Origin: Cristatella mucedo
Lineage: Eukaryota; Bryozoa; Phylactolaemata; Cristatellidae
Direction: 5' to 3'
NCBI GenBank assembly: GCA_009760855.2
Contig: WPIO01000126.1
Coordinates: forward strand, 494,001 to 558,000
DNA: 64,000 nucleotides
Translations under genes and position numbers: made by a program
Part shown: positions 47,401 through 57,057 of the stretch, one piece after another
How the letters are laid out: the number at the start of each line of letters is the position of its first letter
Numbering within the stretch: the first letter of the stretch is position 1
The notes under the pieces: model-generated
Told to the model about the DNA's origin: nothing
The model's database searches: none
The model's input: the letters and a program-made list of their open reading frames with translations, nothing else

Positions 47401-50400
47401 TACGCATGAGGGTTTTGTATAGCGCACTCACAGCCTAAGCAGCTCTCGATATGCATTCGGTAGCCAACAGACTTCATCTCATGCAACAAAGAGAAAGTGG
47501 GAAGCATAGCAGAGCCACGAGAGCAGTCGTTGTAATGAGTAGCATGGAAGTAGCAGCTCAGGACCATTGGAAAGAATGAGCCATATCGGCAGCAGGAGAG
47601 CAATTGTCGTTGCGTAAGAATTATACAAATTATAAGAATTATATATTAGTATATTATTAATTATGACTACGCAATCCTATGATCCTTTGCATGAAGCACA
47701 GTCAAACAGCAGTGGCCAGCCAGGAGGGAAGTGCAGAGCCTTGAATTTTGCCATATGCTGCTGCACTGAGCAGGATATGCTCACCTTGTTTTTATAGGCC
47801 CCAGAAAGATATTGCAGTTGACACAGTCATCTATAGTTGCAGATGCAATGTGATCGAAGACGTAGATGTTACAGTCCTTAAAAGAATATCGTACAGGCTG
47901 CATTGTAGTTCACACGGACAAGCCAGATTACAAGACTTATTGCAAGCATATGAAATGAAACAAAAAAAACACTATGCACAGTCTATACATAGCAAGCCCC
48001 ATGCACAGGTATCCCCATGAGTAGAGGGTAAAAATAGTATCGACCCAAAGTGAGAGTTAGAGCAAACGCCTGCGACAGCCTGTGCAGGGATGCCTGCCCA
48101 AATATCAGCGAGGCTCGTGCTTGGTTTGTACTGCAGGCCTACTTATGAGGGCCACGATAGCCCAGGAGGTAAGGCGCTTGCCCTTCACGACCGAGGTCGT
48201 GGGTTCGAATCCTGCGATGGGCGATCGTTTATTGGCAACTGCAAGCGGTGGCGATTACAATCCATCTAATTTCCCTATATAATTATGGGTGCCACTGGTG
48301 CACGGCTGATGTAGTCGCCATGGTCTTGCTGTCGGAAGCATTGCCCCACTATGAGGCACCCCTTTATGATGCTTAATTAAAAATATATAATTAATTTTTA
48401 AAGAGCCTTAAGAGAAATGAATCTCTATCCAGGCCCTTATCATAAATAAATTAAATAAATAAATCCTAGCCGATTAAACAGCCTCTTTTCGTATAGCAAC
48501 AGTAGAGCCTTTACGGATATCACCACCGCTTGCAGTGGCGATAAAGAATCGCCCACCGCAGGAATCAAACCCACGACCTTGGGACCAAGGTCGTGAAAGC
48601 AACCGCCTTACCTAGTGTGCCATCACGGCTCACCATATGCCGCCTGGGTTCGTGTCCACTACCTCGGTCATCAAAGGCATGCACCTGAACCGCGGTCATA
48701 AAGAAGAGCACCCTAATCCATGAAATAAACCAGGGGTGGCAACTTCTGATCATTGCACTAATAATAATTATAATAACAATAATAATAAAAAGGCATTAGA
48801 CTAGCATCTAAGTAAACTAGCTCTTTCTGGCACTTCAAGCAAGGTGGAAAGGAAGGATGTTAAACATTTTTAAACAATGCACACTATCAGCATTCGTCAG
48901 CCCATAAAGGACACTACAAACACTTTAAGCAAATGTCATGAGGAACGGTGAGTTTTCAGCTTCCTTTTAAATGTCAGGAGATATCGAGATGTCAGTCGAA
49001 AACGAAATCCATGCTTTGACACGGAAGAGAATTCACGGTATCCAAAGGACTTGAGGTTGGTTACAGGGGCAGATAAACGACCAGAATCAGAGGAATGGGT
49101 GGTACGGTGGGAAGTCTGATGCGTAGGGACAAAGGTAAGTCGAGCACAAAAATTAAGAGACGTAAAGGCAAAGGACGTAAACTTGAAGTCGATGAGCTGG
49201 CTTGATAGGAAGCCAGTGCAGGTTGAAAAAAGTGGCATAAATATGGCAGTTGTGATGATCACGGCAGACAAGCCTGGCTGCTGAGTTATTCGCCATTTTA
49301 TTGCACAGGTAGAAAGACCTGTCAGGGAAGAGTTACAGACATTTAGATGGAATGTCTAACATGCATGAACTTGTCTTCAGTACCATTATCTTCTCCGTGC
49401 TCGAATTTTTTCATGTTACATAGCTAAAAGTAGGCGAACTGACAGTGGAGCTGATTCGGTCATTTAGCGAAAGATCCTTTTAGAACAGGACACCCAGATT
49501 CCATGCCCAGGCTCCCGGTCATATGTGGCAGAGCAAGTTTTGAGGGTTAGACCATCTATTTTTCAGAGGGACGCTTGGATTACCCATAACTATAAAGTTT
49601 AAGATATTCTTCTAATCTAGCAGTTTTTATGAATGCAGTTTTTATTGTGCCTTGCTCGTGTACTTTTCTTAGTGGCCGGCAAATATTTAACAGATACATG
49701 GCATTTGCATGAGCAGTACAAAAAGTCACATGAGCACATGCATGCATACCACGGGTACCGTGTGCATGTATAGATGCACGACTACTATACACATGACATA
49801 TATCCTAACGCATTATACATACAAGTGCGCTTATATTTACACATAAGAAACTAGCAGTTACCCGATACAAATCTGACCGTATATGGATTGCTTTCAGTGC
49901 GGTTTGTCTCCCATTCGGAACAAAACTATCCGACCCTCAAAACTTTAAGATCCTTTATATTACTACTTTCTGTATTAAAATAAAGTACTTGATTCTTCTC
50001 TTCAAACCTCCTCACATTCTGGCTCTCCTGACGTTCAAGCTTCACCTCCTTAAATAGTTTCGGCAATAGGTCTCCTCCTCCTGGTAAAACAGAAGTCCAC
50101 ATGCAGGGCACGATCATCTTATCTGCAAATCCATAAAAACAGCCCTCCCATACACCTAAACCATAAACCTGCCTTCCCTGTTCATGCTCCTTGTTCATCC
50201 AAGTGCACCGAGCCTGCAGGCTTGTTTCCACCTTCCAGTGTTGTGGAGAGACAGATTACCACACTGTGCCTGCACGCCTGCCTCCACCCATTGGCAGAGT
50301 TGTCTCTCCTCACAGCAATCACTCGGCCCAAAATCCTTTCTGTATGGCAATAAACTAAAAGATGCTGTTCACGGCTTGTCTTATGGTGTAGATGCAAGCC

Positions 50401-53400
50401 TCTTTGACAGCATACCCTGCAGAGAACTGAAATACTGTATAGCTTAACTTTATCGGGTCCTGCTATAACTGAGACACTTACTAGTGGTAGGCCCATACTT
50501 GTGCGCCTGTTCTTTGCTGGTTCGATCGAACATTCTTGGGCACCACACAGGCACCACATAACAGTTGGATAGCTGGGAAAGAAGCTAAGTTGATGGTTGC
50601 ATTACCAAGAACGCTTGAAAACCAAAACGCATTAGTATACAAGCAAGTGCATTCGATGACAAACTTGTCTCGTACACGAAAGAGGTAAAACGCAAAGAAA
50701 AAATTTCGAATCTAAAAAATAAATTTCTCCCCAGAAAAAGAAATGAAATGAAATCCGCAAGTGCTCTGTTGGCTAAATCTGCCTCACATCCAGTGTGCCT
50801 ATACCTCACCTGATCTCACCTTGACCTGCAGTACAGCACTGGATGTCTTAAGACAACAGATATATTTTTGGAGCCACAGACTACTGCTGATTGCCTGGAT
50901 ATCACGTGTCCCTGGGCTAATGGAACTCTTCTTCGAAGGCCACATCAGCTACGACTGGTCAGAGCTTGGTCCTGAAGAGAAGCAAATGGCATTAAGATTT
51001 TTATGCTGATGGCTTGCTCAGCCAATAGTGATCATTTAGGACTACTATATATTAAACCTGTTTGTTGCTTATACTCTGTCCGTCTTTGCTATGGTCCATG
51101 GTCTGTTGTCGGCTGCGTTATTAAAAACTTGTAAATTTCTTCAACCGTTGACTAATGAGTGGTTTCTCGGCAGCACTGTGTCTCACATGCTCCACAAAAA
51201 GCAAAAATGCCTTTCACGTGCTTCTAGCATTACAGAGCGTCAGATTAACAAGCATCTTATCACATTTATATGCACGCCTGAGATGCACATACGACATAAC
51301 CATTGTACATTGTCGCGATAGTCGGCTTCCAGGAGGGCATTTGATCTAACGCTGGAATTACACTGAGCTGTCCAATACTTGTCACGGTCTCACGTACTTT
51401 GAGACTTCATTGTCAAGAGTAATCGCTCACTTGCGATTTGCGTTACGTGGTTCAAAGTCTGTGATGCCAGTCCACGTTTAAGGGCCTGCGTGTGTCTCGA
51501 GGTTGACTGCCCCCCAGACGTTTGCCCTCTCCGGAATTGTGTGCCCTCTCCGAGACTTGTTTCCCAAAGTGTAAGGATATTTCATGCCTGCATCCTTTAG
51601 AGGGGAACGCAGCAGCAACAGTATAGTTTGTCATTCGGTAAATATGAGGACCAACCGTGTAGCATCGCTGAATTGTCTGCCATGAACTTTCTGGGCATGT
51701 TTACCGATTAGAAAAAGAGACTCGTTCGGTTGTAAAACGGGCATTGCAGAGCATCGAGGCCAAAGCAATTGCAAAGTGCCTCCTTCCAAGATTTCTTTAG
51801 AGAGCTTCACTAGGGGTGCCTTGAAAGTCACTGCCCCCCAGAGCTTCAGCAAAGTTAGGAAAAGCGATCAAGCAAGTTGGGGAAGCAATTTTGTCGAAGG
51901 GGAGAGAATACTTCGCCAGGGGGATAGCTCAATCTTGCTATTAATCGTATCATCTCAGTGCCGCTGGTCCAAATGGATGACCCTTGATTTCTTGTCAAAC
52001 TGACAGCAGAGAACGAGAAGAATAAGATGCCTACAGAAGCAGTAGCTGAGCAAAGAGCAGAGAGTTCGTGCAGACACCGAGCAGTATGTCTTTGTTGCAG
52101 GAGGGTCACACAGCTGTCGCGAGAGTCACAGAGCGGTCGCAGGACATCCACTGGGCAGTCACAGGGCAGCCACTGGGTAGCCACTGCAAAGTCACAGAGC
52201 AGCCAAGTTCCGTGGGGACTCACTTTGCAATTCTGAATGATAAACTGCTGTCCATCAACCGTGCCAGGGAGCCTTCCTACCGTTTCTCCATTTCGGTTTT
52301 GGATCATGAAGTCAGCGACGTTGATCTTGGGTCGCTTGTCCCTGAGGGAAAAAGGAATGCACATATGCAAGTACATACATGTCTTCAAGCAGACTGGAAT
52401 CGACTGCCCGGCGACTGTGGAAAGCATAGATGCCGTGATCAGGCAGATTAGTTAGCAGAAATGAAATTCGCCAAAGCAAGAAGAAGCTATCAGTACTGCA
52501 CACACGTCTACCAGCAAGTGACCGCTAACGCGTTAGTAGTGCAGTACAACCAAACTTACAAACAGCAACAAGTCCTATTCATGTCAATGGGCTGAACAGG
52601 CTAAGACGTCCCAGCGATCTATAATGACAAGATCTCGGGTAGTTGCTGGAATCTAGGAAGCACGTGAACATGTTCTGCTGCATGATGGCAGAATGCTAGA
52701 GATATAGTAATGATGATGATGATAGTGATGGTAATAATGAGAAGTTTGTATAGCACCATCGGTTAACTACATCTGCCTAGGCACTTCGTATATGCTGCAA
52801 AGAAAGCATGTCAATATGGTTAGTGATAGCATGCACAGCATAAGCATGCATAAAAAAAATTCACATTGACCTGCCAAACGCTGCAAGAAGCACGTGTGTT
52901 TTAGCTTATTTTTAAATGTCATCAAATCAGGGGATGTCGCAACGTCAACAGGGAGTGAGTTTAAGGCTTTAGGGCATACACGTTTAAGACACTGTCTCCA
53001 AAGGATTCGTGGTTGGTTCGAGGCACAGCTAAACGTCTTGGGTCAGAAATGCGTTTGGTAAAATGCCTAAATTGATTGTGAAAACTCAGCTGACAGCTCA
53101 CGCCCACCCCCCAGCCCACCCACTCCGAAAGCCGCTTAGGCTGTGAGTGCGCTATACAAAACTCTCCTGCGTAACACCTACATGGTCTTTATGACTTTGT
53201 GGAGTTACAGACGGAGATACATTACTCCTCCCCCACCCCCTGTTCAAGCAGTCAGGAAGCTCTGGTGCTAAATCCGAGTAAAGGTCTGAGGTACCTCAAA
53301 GCAGGTTGCGGATCTCGTGTGCATGTCTGCATCCAGTGGCAGAGCCAGGGGAGAGCCAGAAAGCATTCACCTCCCTAAAACGGGGCAGTGACCCGGGCTG

Positions 53401-56088
53401 CCCCATGCCCCCCCCCCAAATCACCCACGGAGCTTTTGCTCGTGATAAACTCTTCGGAGATCTGGGGGGGGGTGGTCAAAGTATGGCCAAGGCACAGCAT
53501 CAATCGGCTACCATCGGAGCACGAGTAAGCACGAGAGGACAAAATGCATGAGAGCACCATGCAAAGCAGTAAGCACCACGCATGCTTCATGCGCTCTCGA
53601 GTATCGGATTAAGAAGTTTTTGGTCACATAGTGGGTGCACTAGATCTAGGCAAGCAAACAAATTGTGCATAGTGACAGTTGGGCACTTTCTATAGGGCTG
53701 ATCTAATATCGCAATGACACTGGGCTAGCCAGGCCTGCAGGTCTGCCAAGGCATGGGGACACTATCACGGCATCTCAGCATTGGATCTAATCTCTGCCGG
53801 CATGCGCTCGTTTTTGCCAACTTGGACCAGCACGTGCACACGTGTTGGAAACAGCTGCTCGTGGCTAGTGGCTTTCCTAGGATATGGTGCGCCCAAGGAC
53901 GAACTACACAGATGTCGATCTCTTTGTGCCCCCTGATCCAGCGACAGGGAACATATGCCACCTGCCCCCTTCGGTGCGCCACAGTTCGTGGCGACCGACT
54001 AGACCCACGGATAGCGAGCCCATTAGAAAAATCCGCGTTAAAAAATCCCCAAGCATTGTCCGATGTCTGCTGCTCTTAGCTGGGCCAACACTGATAGCTC
54101 CAGGCTCGGCTTGCCTTCAAAATCAACTTAAGGCTAATATAAAAGTCAGGGTGGCCAACTTAGTGCCTGGTGACAAAGTGAGCCCTGCTAACGATTCCCG
54201 ATCTGTAAGCATTCGAATCCAGATGTAAGAAGAGATTTTTAGCTTTTGATTGGCCCTACAAAAAGCAACATCATCTAAAGTGCCACGGACTGAGCAGCTA
54301 CTCCATGCCTTATCTGAGGGCATTATAATGTAATGCAATCAGACACTGCCATGAAGAAATGTGGAAATCGGTGACATTACACACATATGTACGGCTCTAA
54401 GTATATGTAGTAATGCATGCATGCATGTATACATGATCATATGTGTATACAGGCATTCCTCTAAATCCACAAACCCACGAGGAAAGATAAACATACTGTA
54501 CAATAGAGTTGCCGATAGAGTGCACAACGCACACGTATCTTCCGAAATGAGCTAGGTAGCCAACAGTGGTTATCTCAAGGAACGATTAAATCAATTAAAT
54601 AGGGAAGGATAACCCAGTCAGGATAGCCAACGAAGCAAGTGGCAAGACAGACTGATCGAAAGACTGTACCCGAAATAGCTGCAGGAGAAGAGAATGTATC
54701 TTTGCGAAAGAATTGTGCGAGTTCTACTGACTAGGCATTACAGAGCAAAAGAACCAGTCACCAAAAATCCATTAATTAGATGGGGAGGGTCGGTCAATTT
54801 TTGTCCTATGAGTACTTGAGGGAAAAGGACACTGTGTCCTGTAGTAGCTCAGTTAGTATGCAGTAGCTAAGCCCTGGTGAGCCGCTTGGGTCAGCATAAG
54901 AATTTCGGGAGGTGGCAAATGCAAGTCGTCGAGAGACAGTTTAGATGGTTCATGATGGAGAGCACTGGGGTGAGAAAACAAGATGCGATTATTCGGACAA
55001 ACTAAGGACACTACAGACCGCAATGCTAAAGGGCACAAGCAGATGCAGAGATCTGTACATACTTTTGCCAGCCAGTCACGAACAGCTGAAGATCCGATTG
55101 CAGAATTGTTAGGCTAATAATATTAATTACTTGCGATTAATAACCACGGTAATCGCTTACACCCTGATCAGTGAGTTGGTCGGCAGCGGTGACCAGCTAG
55201 AGAGGCCGTTGGACTGTTGATACGCCTCTATGGGATCCATGATTGCGAATTGTAAACATGACCTAGTATTATCTTGATTGGGCAATCTACACGAGTAACG
55301 GACTGAGGACGAATACGGCCTCATCTGGACTCCTTGGTAGACATTGCCAGTATGGGTAGCGTGGATTCCTGAACTAACTTTATTTCAAGGACTTCATGGC
55401 TGCTGCTGGAAAGATTGTCAGTGGTCTAGCGTGGACTACATAGCACTCACGACAATTGAGCACTACAGAAAAAGTGAACGACAAGTCCGAAAGTTCTTTA
55501 TCAAGTGTAATTGACTTATTCAAATTCTGAAATAAGCCTACGCTTAATAACCCTTATGTTTCATGATCGTTGTAAGCAGCTGTTTACTCCAGGCAGCTTC
55601 GATCCCCCGGATTGTAGCCTAGGCGAACTATGGCTCGTGGTAACAATGACGAGTTACAGAAGTTACGGACTAGCACTGCAAGCTTCCTGCAGGATTCCAG
55701 CGTAACGAGAGAGCTTAGTATTTCGTTTTATAGTAAACGTATGTCACGTTGGTCTGCTCATCCCAACAGCTTGGTTCTATTCGCCGAAGGAGCTTTGTTG
55801 GGTGAGGGTCCATAAAGCTTTTGAAGCAAGAGGCGGCCAGTCTGTCAGTACGATGCCACAAATTTCTAGAAGCGCAAAAATTATCGTGCTAGGCGCAAAA
55901 TGCAGCTCATTTGTTTGTTACAGCCGTTGTGGGTCGTTAGCGCGGGGGGGGGGGGGGGGGATCCACTGGAGCCCGACCAGCTAAAGCCGGAAGCGCAGGA
56001 GCGCTGCCTACCATGAATATTGCTTTGGTGCCTCTTCTTCATCGTCTGGTAAATGTGTCCGCTTCTTACGCGAGAAAATGCAGCCCAT
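32277..56088 (-). CDS. RP2: RP2, ARL3 GTPase-activating protein (TBCC domain), whole gene
   Basis: Ten coding exons, in transcription order: 56012-56088, 52224-52341, 47785-47876, 43930-44102, 37229-37332, 36770-36898, 35986-36013, 33215-33267, 32780-32879 and 32277-32452. They total 1050 nt, giving 349 residues; human RP2 has 350, and all nine junction phases agree. RP2 is the GAP for ARL3 and helps deliver lipidated proteins to cilia. The N-terminus [10 protein letters not shown] keeps Gly2 and Cys3 for myristoylation and palmitoylation. The TBCC beta-helix spans about 27-190. [17 protein letters not shown] carries the catalytic pair Gln112 and Arg115, matching human Gln115 and Arg118. The C-terminal NDK-like domain ends [12 protein letters not shown]. 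The reading frame is intact, so the gene is probably functional. Confidence 0.95.
32780..32879 (-). CDS. RP2: RP2 coding exon 9
   Basis: Lies between TTGTCCACTTTCAG and CTCAAG|GTGGGTGC. It encodes [20 protein letters not shown] followed by VFADASS, matching the RP2 segment before the GPxIA motif. Phase 0 in, one base out. Confidence 0.88.
33215..33267 (-). CDS. RP2: RP2 coding exon 8
   Basis: A 53-nt exon between TGGTTTCATGCAG and AAGCAC|GTGAGT. It encodes [17 protein letters not shown], matching the ANARKLIDEM helix region of RP2. Confidence 0.85.
34575..34715 (+). mobile_element. tRNA-derived SINE with LINE-like tail
   Basis: B-box GGGCTCGAGCCCCGCGGCA, an expanded GA run inside the tail, and the end TTCTCCTAGGGCGCTATACG. 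The A-box is shortened. Confidence 0.8.
34870..34995. repeat. A+T-rich low-complexity stretch
   Basis: Almost pure A/T with repeated TAATATTA and ATATAT words. In intron 7 of RP2. Confidence 0.85.
35240..35370 (+). mobile_element. SINE, second family, partial
   Basis: B-box-like GAGGTTCGAGTCCTGAAGCA followed by the body GCAAGCGGGTTGATAACCAC, as in the copies at 16964 and 48150. Confidence 0.65.
35986..36013 (-). CDS. RP2: RP2 coding exon 7 (28-nt microexon)
   Basis: Between CTCCGGAAG and ACGG|GTGCGT lie 28 bases encoding GCAFLSVCT plus one base. This is the only stretch found that fills the gap between exons 6 and 8. It starts in phase 0, ends with one base over, restores a codon (Glu) at the junction, and gives the same residue count as the human protein in this region (the SCLVVLF segment). 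The acceptor lacks a strong pyrimidine tract, so confidence is lower than for the other exons. Confidence 0.65.
36215..36590 (-). mobile_element. L2/CR1-like LINE 3' fragment
   Basis: 3' UTR words CAGGGTCAGCATGCAAG and a decayed RT C-terminus ([17 protein letters not shown]) on the minus strand. It sits in RP2 intron 6, in the same orientation as the gene. Confidence 0.85.
36770..36898 (-). CDS. RP2: RP2 coding exon 6
   Basis: The acceptor is TTTTTTTATCTAG. It encodes [20 protein letters not shown], then [19 protein letters not shown], and ends GATGAG|GTAGCC. It matches the RP2 linker between the TBCC and NDK-like domains, including the SIVPI-like and SDE blocks. Confidence 0.9.
37229..37332 (-). 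CDS. RP2: RP2 coding exon 5
   Basis: The acceptor is CTAGTTTTTTTCAG. It encodes [20 protein letters not shown] and [14 protein letters not shown], nearly identical to the human TBCC-domain end. The donor is CCCGAG|GTACGC. Confidence 0.95.
39470..39600 (+). repeat. Two direct repeats of about 75-85 bases
   Basis: AGATGGTGGATTCACCATCA at about 39478 and AGATGGTGGATTCACAATCA at about 39557 head two similar stretches (GGTCGGCAGGTGCACTG versus GGTCGGGCGGTGCACAG). Confidence 0.7.
40255..40399 (+). mobile_element. LINE 3' UTR, part before the LTR insertion
   Basis: Decayed 3' UTR of the main LINE family (CTAACCATGCTATGC, then TTCCTTTGCAGCATAT). It continues after the LTR at 41636 with ATGTAAAGTGCCTAGAAAGA. 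Confidence 0.75.
40400..41635. mobile_element. Solo LTR (Gypsy-like) with 4-bp target duplication
   Basis: A 1236-bp unit beginning TGTAGCGCC and ending GGCGTTACA, near-perfect terminal inverted repeats of the TG...CA type. It is flanked by ATAT at 40396-40399 and 41636-41639, and it interrupts the LINE 3' UTR, whose two halves line up exactly across it. Inside on the plus strand are a TATA-like TATTTAAG at 40790-40797 and AATAAA at 41412-41417, the spacing expected of an LTR promoter and poly(A) signal. There is no internal region or coding sequence, so it is a solo LTR left by recombination. The Gypsy label rests on the termini and duplication length. Confidence 0.85.
41636..41695 (+). mobile_element. 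LINE 3' end, part after the LTR insertion
   Basis: ATGTAAAGTGCCTAGAAAGAGATTAG... and the GGGCGCTATACAAAT end; continues the fragment at 40255-40399. Confidence 0.75.
41715..41795 (-). mobile_element. LINE 3'-end fragment
   Basis: On the minus strand it has the family hairpin arms around 41725-41765, preceded by TGCTTCCTTTGCAGC, in inverted orientation to the fragment just before it. Confidence 0.75.
43577..43712 (+). mobile_element. tRNA-derived SINE with LINE-like tail
   Basis: The clearest copy: A-box TTGGCCCAGCGGTTAAGGTG, B-box GTGGGCTCGAGCCTCGAGGC, tail GAGATTAAGTTCTCTTAGGG then TGCTATACAAATGAATTATA and AAT repeats. Confidence 0.88.
43930..44102 (-). CDS. RP2: RP2 coding exon 4 (catalytic)
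   Basis: The acceptor is TTGTCCTTGCCTACAG. It encodes [20 protein letters not shown] followed by [20 protein letters not shown] and ends GCGG|GTGAGTG. It contains the conserved Gln and Arg finger of the ARL3 GAP site. Confidence 0.96.
45090..47290 (-). mobile_element. L2/CR1-like LINE, long decayed copy
   Basis: On the minus strand: 3' end near 45100, RT pieces at 45461-45736 ([16 protein letters not shown]) and 45881-46291 ([20 protein letters not shown]), and the region upstream of RT at 46412-46621 and 47053-47283. Its sequence is interrupted at about 46620-46770 by another LINE end and resumes with ACATCAGCATTTTTGAATTG. Confidence 0.9.
46621..46772 (-). mobile_element. LINE 3' end nested in an older LINE
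   Basis: A (TAA)n run, the family hairpin at about 46650-46690 and 3' UTR. The older element reads GTAGACAT before and TACATCAGC after, against the uninterrupted GTAGACATCAGC at about 27355, so ACAT may be the target duplication. Confidence 0.8.
47360..47625 (-). mobile_element. LINE remnant, second family, 3' UTR
   Basis: Close to the copy at 19080-19500: shared CACAAAGACTATGT, GGTAGCCAACAGACTTCATC and AGCATGGAAGTAGCAGCTC. Confidence 0.75.
47785..47876 (-). CDS. RP2: RP2 coding exon 3
   Basis: Lies between GATATTCTTTTAAG and ACAAG|GTGAGC. It encodes [20 protein letters not shown] followed by [10 protein letters not shown], repeating the beta-helix coils of the TBCC domain. The split codon at its end gives the serine of SIFVRDC. 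Confidence 0.95.
48150..48290 (+). mobile_element. tRNA-derived SINE, second family
   Basis: The head has A-box GATAGCCCAGGAGGTAAGGC and B-box GTGGGTTCGAATCCTGCGAT, then the body GCAAGCGGTGGCGATTACA. The head is close to a tRNA, but the body and dispersed copies show it is a SINE. Confidence 0.82.
48475..48635 (-). mobile_element. tRNA-derived SINE, second family, inverted copy
   Basis: The minus strand reads the same head (GGCACACTAGGTAAGGCGG and a B-box GGGTTTGATTCCTGC) and body (GCAAGCGGTGGTGATATCCG). It forms an inverted pair with the copy at 48150, about 190 bases away. Confidence 0.8.
48760..49560 (-). mobile_element. LINE RT C-terminal remnant, divergent family member
   Basis: The minus-strand frame 48936-49271 retains [18 protein letters not shown] and TFKRKLKTH; an AAT-rich tail lies at 48760-48790. 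More RT sequence (a TWIF-like, decayed stretch) continues to about 49560. Confidence 0.75.
52224..52341 (-). CDS. RP2: RP2 coding exon 2
   Basis: The acceptor is CATTCCTTTTTCCCTCAG. It encodes [20 protein letters not shown] followed by [19 protein letters not shown] and ends TGCAAA|GTGAGT. The [13 protein letters not shown] stretch is near-identical to the human TBCC start. Confidence 0.96.
52690..53075 (-). mobile_element. L2/CR1-like LINE 3' fragment
   Basis: A (TGA)n/TAA-like tail, a degraded hairpin at about 52755-52800 and 3' UTR words GTTAGTGATAGCATGCACAG, then decayed RT C-terminus. Confidence 0.7.
53125..53225 (+). mobile_element. LINE remnant, second family, 3' UTR fragment
   Basis: TTAGGCTGTGAGTGCGCTAT...TGGAGTTACAGACGGAGATACAT, the reverse complement of the start of the copies at 19080 and 47360. 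Confidence 0.65.
56012..56088 (-). CDS. RP2: RP2 coding exon 1
   Basis: Starts ATGGGCTGC and encodes [20 protein letters not shown] and PKQYS, then two bases of the split tryptophan codon completed by exon 2. The donor is TCATG|GTAGGC. The MGC start and the QYSW end match RP2 exactly in position. Confidence 0.93.
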
Positions 56089-56172
56089 TTTGGGTGCGTT
56101 CAGATCTTAGTCAGATTTCACTGAACCGCAGGCAGGAAACCGGAGGGGATTCTCGGCGTCCTTCACCACGGT

Positions 56173-56178
56173 CACGTG
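56173..56178. promoter_or_regulatory. E-box CACGTG upstream of RP2
   Basis: GGTCACGTGGCC about 85 bases upstream of the RP2 start codon, a USF/Myc-type palindrome. No TATA box seen. Function is inferred. Confidence 0.25.
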
Positions 56179-56927
56179 GCCCCTCTGCGCCTAGCGACGT
56201 CTTGGTGGACCGCCATGCTTTCTTCCTGCTCCTACTTCGGATCTCACTACGGTCACGCCAATATTTCCGTGTCCAGCCCCCGAAGACTGACGATAGTGAT
56301 CGTGCCATGCATTCGTAATCATGCCTCCTGCGTGCGAGCTCCAAGTCTCACGAAATCAGCTCCCTCGAAGCGTTCCTTACGTAATAAAGTGTTTCATACA
56401 ATATACCAAGTTAAGGACGCCAATAGATTTTCAAAAAAGATCCCAATAACAACATTTATATGGCATGAAAACTTGGGTAATTATATTAGTGTCAGCTTCC
56501 CGCACTGTACTCTCTTATAAGTATTAGTAAGATCGCCAGACGTATGGTGGATTGCCCATTTTATTTGCGACGGTACTGGCGATTTCTACATTTTGGTCGG
56601 GGACGAACTACGACGAAAAGTCGAAGAATTCGTGAGATCGAAAAGTCGTCATAGAAATCGTGGATAAATAAACAAAAACTAAATGAAAATCATCCTCGAG
56701 TCTAGTGTAGCCAATGCATTCAAATTGCTTGTGTAAATGACCTGTATGTGACTGACTCTGATAGCAGCCACCAGGAGCAAGGCTTGTCTTTCCTTAATAC
56801 CCAGGGATAGAAAATGAGCGAGAGTAAACATCAGCACTCGTTCCTTCGTTAACTTCGTGCCGTCTGCAGCATCCCCGAAGCAGTGTTTCGAATCTCCTGT
56901 ACCAAGTCCCTCCACCAGCCAGTTGTC
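56179..56927. other. Intergenic upstream of RP2
   Basis: Presumed RP2 promoter and 5' UTR at its left end. The short G+C-rich frames have no recognised product. Confidence 0.5.
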
Positions 56928-57057
56928 TATGCTGGTTTGGCCCAGTGGTTAAGGTGCTCGCCCCGGCCAAGGCGTTGCCGAGGTCGTGGGCTCGAGCACC
57001 GCGACAAATGTGAAGCGCTTGAATATAGATTAATTTCTTTTAAGGCGCTATATATCA
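56928..57057 (+). mobile_element. tRNA-derived SINE with LINE-like tail
   Basis: A-box TTGGCCCAGTGGTTAAGGTG, B-box GTGGGCTCGAGCACCGCGAC, tail ATAGATTAATTTCTTTTAAG then GCGCTATATATC. It runs directly into the palindrome at 57058. Confidence 0.85.

Larger units (their letters stand above)
44103..47784. other. RP2 intron 3
   Basis: Mostly LINE sequence (45090-47290, with a nested insertion) and a second-family LINE remnant (47360-47620). The region 44103-45090 shows nothing recognised. Confidence 0.7.
47877..52223. other. RP2 intron 2
   Basis: Contains two SINEs of the second family in opposite orientations (48150-48290 and 48475-48635) and a LINE remnant (48760-49560). The rest shows nothing recognised. 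Confidence 0.7.
52342..56011. other. RP2 intron 1
   Basis: Contains a LINE remnant (52690-53075), a second-family LINE 3' fragment (53125-53225, +) and otherwise nothing recognised. A run of 16-17 G lies at about 55946-55962. Confidence 0.65.

Noticed and set aside
47748-48020. Plus-strand 90-codon frame
   Set aside because: It is the antisense shadow of RP2 exon 3, which matches RP2 on the minus strand with clean splice sites.
48150-48225. A genuine tRNA gene
   Set aside because: A and B boxes are present, but the same head continues into a family-specific body in several copies, so it is a SINE head.
51855-52427. 190-codon minus-strand frame treated as one gene
   Set aside because: Only 52224-52341 is coding (RP2 exon 2); the rest reads through the flanking introns.
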